Of a DNA stretch of 64,000 nucleotides, positions 32,846 to 40,792 are shown one piece after another. The notes under the pieces are model-generated. The model worked only from the letters and a program-made list of their open reading frames with translations. It searched no databases and was not told the DNA's origin. The position numbers and the translations under genes are program-made. Source of the DNA: Neobacillus bataviensis (lineage in GTDB: Bacteria; Bacillota; Bacilli; Bacillales_B; DSM-18226); NCBI RefSeq assembly GCF_019969725.1, contig NZ_JAHXYW010000010.1, positions 124,001 through 188,000 on the forward strand. The letters run 5' to 3'. Every line of letters starts with the position of its first letter. Position 1 is the stretch's first letter.

Positions 32846-34223
32846 GTGAGCGGTCTGGCGATAAATAAAATTGCGGTGATTGGTACTGGTTATGTTGGTT
32901 TAGTTACCGGTGCTGTTCTTGCCGATTTGGGATTAGATGTTACTTGTGTAGATAACAATAGCGAAAAAATTAACGGGTTAAGAGAGGTATCGTTCCTATT
33001 TACGAACCGGGGCTTGACTTGATTGTAGAACGAAGTATTTATTCTAAACGCTTAATTTTTACCACTGATCTAAAAAGCGCTGTATCCGAATGCGATGTGA
33101 TTATGATTGCAGTTGGTACTCCCCCAGCTGTAGACGGCAGTGCGGATTTACAATTTATCGAAGCGGCCGTGAGGGAAATTGCAAGTCATATGAATGGTTA
33201 CAAGGTAATCGTTAATAAAAGTAAAGTACTGTACCAATTGGCACTGCCCAAAAGATTAAAGGATGGATTTTTGAAGAACTAAGACTTAGAGGAGTTTCCT
33301 ACGATTTTGATATTCTGGCAAATCCGGAATTTTTAAGAGAGGGCTCAGCCATCGATGATTTCTTACATCCAGATCGAGTTGTTATCGGATCTGAAACAAT
33401 GAGAGCTGTGGATATAATCAAACAAATGTATCGAGTATTATTTTTAGATGATTCCCAATATGTCGTAACCGATATGGAAACGGCTGAAATGATTAAGTAT
33501 GCTTCCAATGCTTTTCTTGCGATGAAGGTAACTTTTATGAATGAAATAGCCCATCTTTGCGAAAAGGTAGGGGCCAATGTTCAGGATGTAGCAAATGGAA
33601 TGGGAAAGGACGGGAGAATAGGTCCGGAGTTTTTACATCCTGGTCCAGGTTTTGGCGGAAGTTGCTTTCCAAAGGACACGCGGGCGATAGCAGAAGTGGG
33701 AAAGCAAATGGGAGCTCCCCTTTCCTTAATTGATCAAACGATACAAGCAAATGAAAATCAAAAACTATTAATGGCCCGTAAAATCAGTGATGAAATGGGG
33801 GATTTGAAGGGTAAGCAGCTGGCCGTATTGGGTTTATCCTTTAAGCCTAATACTGACGATATGAGAGAGGCTCCTTCTATTACCATTCTTAATGAACTTG
33901 CCAAAAAAGGAGCAAAATTTAAAGTTTATGATCCGATTGCCTATAAAGAGGCAAATAGGAGACTAGTGCATTTAAGGGACAGAATTGTTTATTGCAGCGA
34001 TGAATATGAAACCATGAAGGATAGTGATGCCCTAATCATTATCACCGAGTGGAAACAATTTCGAAATCTTAATTTAGAAAAAGTTAAATCACTCCTCAAA
34101 AAACCGCTTTTCTTTGATTTAAGAAACATTTATCAAAAAAGGTATATGGAAGAAAAGGGATTTAAGTATGTTGGAGTGGGCCAGGGGACAAAATTACAGG
34201 CTTTTTTAGTTGAAACCTTATAA
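32846..34223 (+). pseudogene. tuaD: UDP-glucose 6-dehydrogenase, broken by two frameshifts
   Basis: Three reading frames together encode a full-length (~455 residue) UDP-glucose/GDP-mannose dehydrogenase. The Rossmann start [15 protein letters not shown] (from ~32861) is in one frame. A segment RSIYSKRLIFTT to NGYKVIVNKS is in a second. VPIGTAQKIKGWIFEELR to the end, including the catalytic Cys in GFGGSCFPKDT, is in a third. The first shift is near 32985-32990, where one base is missing before the expected [10 protein letters not shown]. The second is a tandem duplication of AAAGT at 33218-33227. Original start is unclear (GTG 32846 or CTG 32855 after AAGGGGTGA). The intact enzyme would make UDP-glucuronate. 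A sequencing error at either site is possible. Confidence 0.85.
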
Positions 34224-34226
34224 AAA

Positions 34227-34255
34227 AATAGGAGGTATATACCTCCTATTCTTTT
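34227..34255. terminator. Bidirectional terminator between the pseudogene and the sigma-54 activator
   Basis: AATAGGAGGT (34227-34236), ATAT, ACCTCCTATT (34241-34250), with A and T runs on either side. It serves both convergent units. Confidence 0.85.
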
Positions 34256-35975
34256 AGATGCTGCTGCTTGGCTTAACCAGACCATGTTTTTTAATATGAT
34301 ACTGCAAACTTTGACGGGTGATTCCAAGGGTTTTGGCTGCCTGCGAGATATTCCAATCCGCTTCATCTAACGTTTTTTGGATATAGTGCTCTTGCGAATT
34401 GGAGAAGATCGATTTAAACGGATTCTTCTTCAACTCCTTTTCCTTTGCTGCCTTCCCCGATTTAGCCGCCAGTAATTTCTTCTTCATAAATGCTGGAAGA
34501 TGGTCAACATCGATTGCCGCATCATTTTCACCAGCCCGAATGATTAAATTTTCGATTAAATGTTCGAGCTCTCTTGTGTTCCCCGGCCAATGATATTGAA
34601 GTAGAATCGAGAGCAGCTCAGTTGAGAGATTCGGAACCTCTTTATTAAATTTCCGCCGGTACTTATCGAGGAAAAAATGAATGAAAAAATGAATATCCTC
34701 CGTGCGCTCCCTTAAAGGAGTAATATAGAGACTTGTATGCGCGAGTCTATAAAATAAGTCGAGGCGCATTTTTCCTTCCTCAATTAACCTTTCCGGATCC
34801 TCGTTTGATGCACTGATTACAGTACACTCCACAGGGGTTACTTCATTTGACCCCACTCTTCGAACTAATCGTTCCTGTAGAACACGGATTAATTTCGATT
34901 GCAGCGCGAGCGGCATTGAGTTAATTTCATCGAGGAACAGAGTCCCGTTCTTGGCATATTCAAACAGACCGATCTGGTTGGCTGCCCCGGTAAACGCCCC
35001 CTTGACTGTCCCAAATAACGTACTTTCCAAAAGGGTTTCCGGTATCGCCGCACAGTTAATCGCGACAAACGGATTTTCTGCTCTTGGACTGTGGTTATGG
35101 ATACTTTGGGCAAATAATTCTTTTCCCGTTCCCGTTTCCCCGACGATTAACACGTCGGTATTATGTATGGCAATATTTTGCGCCTCTAGAATGAGATTTT
35201 TTAAGGCAATGCTTTTTCCTTTAATATCATCAAAGGAAAAGGTTGTCCCATTTTTTAATAGGCGATTAGTTGAATTCGATTGAACGACCTGCCTCCGGAG
35301 CTCAATCGTTTCATGAAGCAAGTTCTTGAGTTTGGATTCATTCGTACTAATCGAAAAAACAGCAATCGTTTCCCCATCCTTCTGAATCGGATAAGTACTA
35401 TAATTCACATATTTTGGTACCCCATTGATTGTAGCGTGAGCCCGATATCTGGAGAAAATCGGTTTGCCGGTTTTAAAGGTATGCTTGTGCTCAGAATATT
35501 GCGGGTTATAATTATAGGCTTCCCAAAGGTGTTTCCCGAGAATCTCCCTGCTGTCCAGACCTTCTAATTTTTCCTGAGTCCCGTTGTACAAGACAATTTT
35601 TCCATCGTGGTCACTCATCACCACGCCTTCATTCAGAGATTCGATAATTTTTTCAAGACAATACAACCTTGCTTTTTGGTTGGTTGTTATATTGGTTGTA
35701 TCTTCTATACTGAGAATCAGATAATCTTGGTCCATAAAGAATTTTTTCACTTCTACTGCCAGCTTCTTATCCTTTACTATTATTTGATAGGAATCATTTT
35801 CTACTAAAAGTTCTCCCTTATTTGGAAGTAAATCAAAAATATTGCTCCCAATAGGAAGATCTAATTGGAGGTCCTCATTTACATCATGCCATAAAATTTC
35901 GCAGCTCCCATTTAAGACAATGACTCCGTCTACAAGACTTCTAACCAGCGAACCAATTGATGCGGCATTACTCAT
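34254..35975 (-). CDS. Sigma-54-dependent activator (PAS-AAA-Fis HTH), probable regulator of hut
   Basis: A 573-residue NtrC-family activator without a receiver domain, built like RocR/AcoR. It has an N-terminal sensor with a weak PAS (about 10-90) and a PAS domain (about 105-215). The AAA+ domain (about 240-470) has Walker A GETGTGKE near 278, the sigma-54 contact loop GAFTGA near 327 and Walker B GTLFLDEI. A C-terminal Fis-type helix-turn-helix (WNISQAAKTLGITRQSLQYH, about 545-564) binds DNA. It is divergent from hutU, whose promoter is sigma-54 type with two repeated upstream sites. It therefore very likely activates the histidine genes, with histidine or urocanate as the probable signal (inference). 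Confidence 0.9.
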   Translation of the reverse strand: MSNAASIGSLVRSLVDGVIVLNGSCEILWHDVNEDLQLDLPIGSNIFDLLPNKGELLVENDSYQIIVKDKKLAVEVKKFFMDQDYLILSIEDTTNITTNQKARLYCLEKIIESLNEGVVMSDHDGKIVLYNGTQEKLEGLDSREILGKHLWEAYNYNPQYSEHKHTFKTGKPIFSRYRAHATINGVPKYVNYSTYPIQKDGETIAVFSISTNESKLKNLLHETIELRRQVVQSNSTNRLLKNGTTFSFDDIKGKSIALKNLILEAQNIAIHNTDVLIVGETGTGKELFAQSIHNHSPRAENPFVAINCAAIPETLLESTLFGTVKGAFTGAANQIGLFEYAKNGTLFLDEINSMPLALQSKLIRVLQERLVRRVGSNEVTPVECTVISASNEDPERLIEEGKMRLDLFYRLAHTSLYITPLRERTEDIHFFIHFFLDKYRRKFNKEVPNLSTELLSILLQYHWPGNTRELEHLIENLIIRAGENDAAIDVDHLPAFMKKKLLAAKSGKAAKEKELKKNPFKSIFSNSQEHYIQKTLDEADWNISQAAKTLGITRQSLQYHIKKHGLVKPSSSI

Positions 35976-36052
35976 ACCAAAAACCTCCTTTTAAAAAGAT
36001 TGTTTATATTTCAAAATATAACATTTATTGCGAATGTTTAAAATAATCTGCA

Positions 36053-36069
36053 TGCAAATTTTATCTGCA
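36053..36069 (+). promoter_or_regulatory. Upstream activator site 1 of the hut promoter
   Basis: TGCAAATTTTATCTGCA. Together with 36133-36149 it defines a shared pattern TGCAAAnnnTATCTGCR, similar in form to RocR-type activator sites. It is about 157 bp upstream of the -24 element. Confidence 0.55.
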
Positions 36070-36081
36070 CTATTAAAAAAA

Positions 36082-36095
36082 TGCAAACGTTTTCA
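36082..36095 (+). promoter_or_regulatory. cre-like CcpA site in the hut control region
   Basis: TGCAAACGTTTTCA matches the cre consensus at 13 of 14 positions and lies between the two activator sites. It could couple histidine use to carbon status. Confidence 0.45.
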
Positions 36096-36132
36096 ATGTT
36101 GGAGCTTTAATCGACTTTACCCCCGTAAACCC

Positions 36133-36149
36133 TGCAAAAACTATCTGCG
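36133..36149 (+). promoter_or_regulatory. Upstream activator site 2 of the hut promoter
   Basis: TGCAAAAACTATCTGCG, exactly 80 bp downstream of site 1 and 77 bp before the -24 element, the usual range for sigma-54 enhancers. Confidence 0.55.
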
Positions 36150-36224
36150 GTCTTTTCGATATGCTAAGCATTAATTTAATAGGTTAGTAGCGAATTTTTT
36201 AAAGAAAAGCACCATTCCTCCATC

Positions 36225-36241
36225 TTGGCACGGTACTTGCA
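36225..36241 (+). promoter_or_regulatory. Sigma-54 (-24/-12) promoter of hutU
   Basis: TTGGCACGGTACTTGCA is a full match to the sigma-54 consensus TGGCAC-N5-TTGCA. It lies 45 bp before the hutU start, with AGGAGG in between. Confidence 0.93.
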
Positions 36242-36285
36242 ATATAAAAATAAGAGTACACCATTTAATCTAGGAGGAATTATTT

Positions 36286-38007
36286 ATGTCAAAACCAGAA
36301 ATCTTATATTCCGTTAAAGCACAGAGAGGACCGGAACTTCGCTGTAAGGGCTGGAGACAGGAGGCCATCTTGCGGATGCTTGAAAACAATATGGAGAACG
36401 CTGAAAAGCCGGAAGAACTCGTCATTTATGGCGGGATCGGAAAAGCGGCCCGTAACTGGGAGTCCTACCACGCCATCGTAAAATCGTTAAAGGAACTGGA
36501 AGATGATGAAACACTGGTTGTCCAATCCGGTATGCCTGTAGCCGTCTTTAAAACTCATAAATATGCGCCAACCGTTGTCATGGCAACGACGAACATCATG
36601 AAGGCTGACTGGCCGACATTCTATGATCTTCAAGATAAAAACTTAACGATGTATGCCAACTATACAGCGGCTCCATGGGAGTACATTGGTACCCAAGGTG
36701 TTATCCAAGGTACATTTGAAACCCTATCAGCGATTGCCCGCTTACATTATGACGATTCCCTGGTTGGTAAAATCCTGTTAACGGCCGGGGCAGGCGGTAT
36801 GGGAGGCAACCAAACAAGAGCAATGACGATGCATGGCGGTGTCGCCATTCTTTGTGATTCCAATGTCGAAATCATTAATCGCCGTATCGAAAAGAAATTT
36901 ATTGATGTTTTAGTAGATTCCTTGGATGAGGCGATCGCCTTGGCGAAGGAATATGCGGCAGCGGGAAAACCGTTAGGGATTGCTGTTGTTGGTAACGCAG
37001 CTGATATTTTTGAAGAAGTTATTCAAAAAGGGTTCCTGCCAGACATCGCCACATCAATGACCCCAGCCCATGACCCTATTTCTTACTTACCAGCCGGGCT
37101 TTCAGTCGATGAGGCAGAAGAGCTTCGTGATAAAAACCGTGAGCTTTATTTAGAAAAAGCACGTGAAACGATGGTACGCGAGCTAAAAGCGCTCATTAAG
37201 TTCTTAGACTTAGGGGTGAAATCATTTGAATACGGTACAAGTATCCGAAAGGAATGTATCGATGCCGGCATGGATGCGAAGGAAGCGAAGCGTTTGCCAG
37301 GCTTCGTTGCTGAATACATCCGTCCGCTCTTTTGTGAAGGCCGCGGCCCATTCCGCTGGGTTTGTCTATCCGGTGAAGCAGAGGATTTACGAAAGATTGA
37401 CGATATGATTTTAGAAGAATTCAGTGATGATTTGCTTGTAACCCGGTGGATCAAGCTTGCCAAAGAACATATTCCAATCGAAGCCTTGCCAGCACGTATT
37501 TGTTATATGGGCTTTGGACAGCGGAAGAAATTCGCTTTAAAAGTAAATGACATGATTCGAAAGGGCGAGCTTGCCGGACCAGTTGCTTTTTCACGAGATA
37601 ACTTAGACTCCGGTTCCATTGTGAACCCTACCTTTGAATCTGAAAATATGAAGGACGGCGGCGACTTAATTTCTGACTGGCCGGTATTGAACGGTCTATT
37701 AAACGCAGTCGGAATGTGTGATTTGATTGCCCTTCAAGCGAACTATTCGATGGGGGAAGCGGTTCACACCGGTGTAACGATGGTTGCCGATGGTACAGCA
37801 GAATCGGATATGAGACTGGAAGTGGCGATGACCGTTGACTCAGGAATTGGCGTTATCCGCCATGCCCAGGCCGGTTACGAAACTGCCCGTGATGTAGCGA
37901 ATGGTAAAGGAAAACTTACGAACGAAAGCATCAAGGTTCCGTTATGGTGGTCACCAAAAGCAACGTTTGGCCCTAAGGATTTAGAAAAGGAAAATGTAAA
38001 GGCATAA
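36286..38007 (+). CDS. hutU: Urocanate hydratase
   Basis: A 573-residue urocanase, slightly longer than the usual ~555. It converts urocanate to imidazolone propionate using tightly bound NAD+. The dinucleotide loop GAGGMGGNQ lies near residue 170 and the active-site Cys in FCEGRGPFRW near 350. The N-terminal half follows the family with WRQEAILRMLENNME and VIYGGIGKAARNW. It is the first gene after the sigma-54 promoter and is followed by a strong terminator and a repeat array, so it may be expressed largely on its own. AGGAGG 7-8 nt before ATG 36286. Confidence 0.95.
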   Translation: MSKPEILYSVKAQRGPELRCKGWRQEAILRMLENNMENAEKPEELVIYGGIGKAARNWESYHAIVKSLKELEDDETLVVQSGMPVAVFKTHKYAPTVVMATTNIMKADWPTFYDLQDKNLTMYANYTAAPWEYIGTQGVIQGTFETLSAIARLHYDDSLVGKILLTAGAGGMGGNQTRAMTMHGGVAILCDSNVEIINRRIEKKFIDVLVDSLDEAIALAKEYAAAGKPLGIAVVGNAADIFEEVIQKGFLPDIATSMTPAHDPISYLPAGLSVDEAEELRDKNRELYLEKARETMVRELKALIKFLDLGVKSFEYGTSIRKECIDAGMDAKEAKRLPGFVAEYIRPLFCEGRGPFRWVCLSGEAEDLRKIDDMILEEFSDDLLVTRWIKLAKEHIPIEALPARICYMGFGQRKKFALKVNDMIRKGELAGPVAFSRDNLDSGSIVNPTFESENMKDGGDLISDWPVLNGLLNAVGMCDLIALQANYSMGEAVHTGVTMVADGTAESDMRLEVAMTVDSGIGVIRHAQAGYETARDVANGKGKLTNESIKVPLWWSPKATFGPKDLEKENVKA

Positions 38008-38026
38008 AGATCGAAAGAAAAACTGG

Positions 38027-38065
38027 ATAGTAGAGATCCCGGATTGTTCTCTACTATTCTTTTTT
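38027..38065 (+). terminator. Strong terminator between hutU and hutI
   Basis: ATAGTAGAGA (38027-38036) and TCTCTACTAT (38048-38057) form a perfect 10-bp stem followed by TCTTTTTT. Confidence 0.9.
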
Positions 38066-38078
38066 ACTCAGTATTTGA

Positions 38079-38173
38079 TTCGCTGATAAAACTCTGGAAT
38101 TCGCTGATAAATACTCCAGATTCGCTGATAAAACCCAAAATTCACTGATAAACTCTAAAAATCCGCTGATAAA
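38079..38173 (+). repeat. 21-bp tandem array D between hutU and hutI
   Basis: The 12-mer TTCGCTGATAAA begins at 38079, 38100, 38121, 38141 and (as TCCGCTGATAAA) 38162, i.e. a 20-21 bp period with variable ~9-bp spacers. It gives an artefactual heptapeptide-repeat ORF on the minus strand. Confidence 0.85.
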
Positions 38174-38220
38174 GTCTAATTTTTTTGGATTTACATAAAG
38201 ATTGGAGGTTTTTAATAAGA

Positions 38221-39462
38221 ATGTCTGAAACAAAGTTGAAGACAAAAATAGATTTATTGATCACCAATGCCTCAGAAGTCATTACCTGTGTGGGCGAAGG
38301 CATGAGTGATATTGGCGTCCTCCAAAATGCCTGGATTGCAATTAAGGACGGAAAAATTGCTGCTGTGGGTACTGAGGAGGAAATAAAGCAGGACTTCATA
38401 ACAGAGCATTCTTCCGTCATCGATGCTAAAGGAAAGGTTGTCGCCCCCGGTTTCATAGATTCCCACACCCATTTAGTTTTTTATGGTACTAGAGTAGAAG
38501 AGTACACAGCAAAGGTGGCAGGGCTTGACCCCAAAAAGCTCGGGATTTCTGCAGGACCGAACCGAACTGTTGAATTAACGAGGAATCGACCCGCTGAAGA
38601 GCTCTTTGAACAATCAAAAAAACGGCTGATGAACATGCTGGATTATGGGATCACTACAGTCGAAAGCAAGAGCGGCTATGGTTTGACGACCGAGAGTGAA
38701 ATCAAAATTTTAGAAGTCAGCAGAAGGTTGAATAAAGAAACACCCATCGATGTACTTAATACGTTTTTAGGTGCCCATGGATTTCCGGAAAATTTAACGA
38801 AAGCGGAATATCTTTTTAAAATCGTCAGCGAGATGATTCCGCAGGTAGGAGAACGGGGACTGGCGGAATTTTGCGATGTTTGGTGTGATGAAGGTTATTT
38901 TACCGCAGCGGAATCAGAAATGATCCTGAAAGCCGGGCTCCAGTACGGAATGAAACCAAAAATTCATGCCGATGCCTATTCCTATATTGGCGGATCGGAC
39001 CTCGCAGCCGAAATGAAAATGGTGTCGATTGACCATTTGAATTACACGCCAGTTGAAGTAATGGAAAAGCTCGCTGAAGCAAAGGTTACCGGCGTGTTAA
39101 TGCCGGCACTTGATTTTGCGGTTGCTCATAAGCGTCCATTCGAAGCACGAAAAATGCTCGACCTTGGCATGAACATCGCCTTGGCAACTGATTTATGTCC
39201 CGCCTGCTATACTCAATCGATGCAATTTGTGATTAACCTTGCCTGCCGACTCTATCAATTCTCTGTGGAAGAAGCGATCAAAGCTGCTACCTATGGCGGC
39301 GCAAGGGCTCTTGACCTCGATGATAGGGGAGTCATTGAAGAAGGAAAACTAGCAGACTTGCAGATTTGGAATGTTCCAACCTATAAGCATATAGCTTACG
39401 AGCTTGGGACGAACATTGTGGAAACTGTGATTAAGAACGGAAAGATTGTCGTTAGCCGCTAA
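38221..39462 (+). CDS. hutI: Imidazolonepropionase
   Basis: A 413-residue metal-dependent amidohydrolase that opens imidazolone propionate to N-formimino-glutamate. Metal ligands are seen in GFIDSHTHLVFYG (about 83), KIHADAYS (about 245), SIDHLNYT (about 268) and LATDLCPACY (about 322). ATG 38221 follows GGAGG at a somewhat long 12-nt spacing; an earlier ORF extension to 38185 runs into the repeat region and is rejected. The gene lies behind the hutU terminator and the 21-bp array, so it depends on read-through or an unseen promoter. Confidence 0.94.
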   Translation: MSETKLKTKIDLLITNASEVITCVGEGMSDIGVLQNAWIAIKDGKIAAVGTEEEIKQDFITEHSSVIDAKGKVVAPGFIDSHTHLVFYGTRVEEYTAKVAGLDPKKLGISAGPNRTVELTRNRPAEELFEQSKKRLMNMLDYGITTVESKSGYGLTTESEIKILEVSRRLNKETPIDVLNTFLGAHGFPENLTKAEYLFKIVSEMIPQVGERGLAEFCDVWCDEGYFTAAESEMILKAGLQYGMKPKIHADAYSYIGGSDLAAEMKMVSIDHLNYTPVEVMEKLAEAKVTGVLMPALDFAVAHKRPFEARKMLDLGMNIALATDLCPACYTQSMQFVINLACRLYQFSVEEAIKAATYGGARALDLDDRGVIEEGKLADLQIWNVPTYKHIAYELGTNIVETVIKNGKIVVSR

Positions 39463-39483
39463 TTCTATAAGGAGGGACACTGA

Positions 39484-40653
39484 ATGAGAACGAATCAAGC
39501 AGCAAAAGCCGCTGACTATATTAATGCGGACCGCCTGCAGAAATTATTTTTGGAGCTGGCAAAAATAAATGCCCCGAGCACAAAAGAAAGTCTTGTGGCG
39601 GAGTATTTGAAAATGGCACTGCCTGAGTTAGGTTTTACCTTTGAGTTTGATGAGGCACACAAAAATTTCGATGGAGAAGTTGGGAACTTAATCGCCTGGA
39701 GGGAAGGAACGGACCCGTCGATTCCGCCGTTATTTTTCTCAACCCATATGGACACAGTACTGCCAACGGAAGGATTGAAACCAGTCATTAAAGAAGGCGT
39801 CATTTATTCAGATGGCACGACCATACTTGGAGCCGACGACAGGGCGGCCTTGGCGGCTTATTTGGAAGCGATCCGCGCTATTATCGAGAGCGGGGTCCCG
39901 CATGGACCGCTTGAATTGATTTTAACGGTCAATGAACAGCCAGGCCTAGTTGGTGCTACATATATGGACTACAGCAAGGCAAAAAGCAAAACCGGATATA
40001 TTTTTGACAGCAGCGGCGATGTTGGCCAGATTATTTTAAAAGGACCGTACAGCAGCCGGATTTGGATGGAGGTTCAAGGAAATGCTGCCCATATCGCCCT
40101 CAATGCTGAGGAAGGTAACAGCGCGTTTATTCTTGCCGCCGAAGGATTAGCGAATATGAAGCTCGGTGCCATTGATGAAGAAACACTTGCCAATATCGGG
40201 ATCATCAAAGGCGGTGAGCTGACATCGATCATTCCGGGCAGCGTCACCATTGCCGGTGAGGTGCGGAGTTTTTTAAAGGAGAAATTAGATGCCCAGCTAG
40301 AGCATATGGAGGAAGTCATGAAGCAGGCCGCCGAGAAAAAGGGCGGAAAAGTGGACGTGAGGATTGAGAAAAAGTATCTCGGCTTTGATATTCCAGAGGA
40401 TAATATTTTAGTAAAGACAGTGGAAACTGCGGCTGAAAATATAGACGTGAAGCCGTATTTAACGGAAACATTAGGCGGTGCCGATACGAATGTGTTAAAT
40501 GAACATGGACTAACCTGTTTGACGCTTGGACTGGGATTCCAAAATATCCATTCCTTCAGGGAATGTATTAGCATTGATAACCTGATTAATACAGGGCGAT
40601 TAACAGCTGCATTGATAGAACAGTGGTATGTAAACCATAAAATCGCCGAATAA
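39484..40653 (+). CDS. M20 family metallohydrolase/peptidase (PepT-like) in the hut locus
   Basis: A 389-residue M20/PepT-type two-domain hydrolase. The first zinc motif STHMDTV (about 92), the bridging Asp in GADDRAALA (about 118), the Asp in IFDSSGDVG, the dimerisation-domain His in GNAAHIALN and the C-terminal His in GFQNIHSFRE are all in place. The catalytic E-E pair, however, reads NEQPG: Glu151 (general base) remains, but the expected metal-ligand Glu is Gln152. It lies 21 bp after hutI. It could feed histidine by splitting His-containing dipeptides or act on a hut intermediate. No hutG-type formiminoglutamase gene is visible. Confidence 0.8.
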   Translation: MRTNQAAKAADYINADRLQKLFLELAKINAPSTKESLVAEYLKMALPELGFTFEFDEAHKNFDGEVGNLIAWREGTDPSIPPLFFSTHMDTVLPTEGLKPVIKEGVIYSDGTTILGADDRAALAAYLEAIRAIIESGVPHGPLELILTVNEQPGLVGATYMDYSKAKSKTGYIFDSSGDVGQIILKGPYSSRIWMEVQGNAAHIALNAEEGNSAFILAAEGLANMKLGAIDEETLANIGIIKGGELTSIIPGSVTIAGEVRSFLKEKLDAQLEHMEEVMKQAAEKKGGKVDVRIEKKYLGFDIPEDNILVKTVETAAENIDVKPYLTETLGGADTNVLNEHGLTCLTLGLGFQNIHSFRECISIDNLINTGRLTAALIEQWYVNHKIAE

Positions 40654-40792
40654 TGGGAATGTTTTTTTATTAGGCTGTTGAATTTTAAGAAGGTTGATTG
40701 GAGCGCAAATCAACAACTAAGTTTAATAGAGTTAATTAAGAGCTTTATAATATTTTATAAAGTCGATTAAACCTTTATAGGAGTGAGAAATC

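Noticed and set aside
38054..38245. Minus-strand ORF with LSAN heptapeptide repeats
   Set aside because: It is translation of the 21-bp array, has no ribosome site and overlaps the hutI start.
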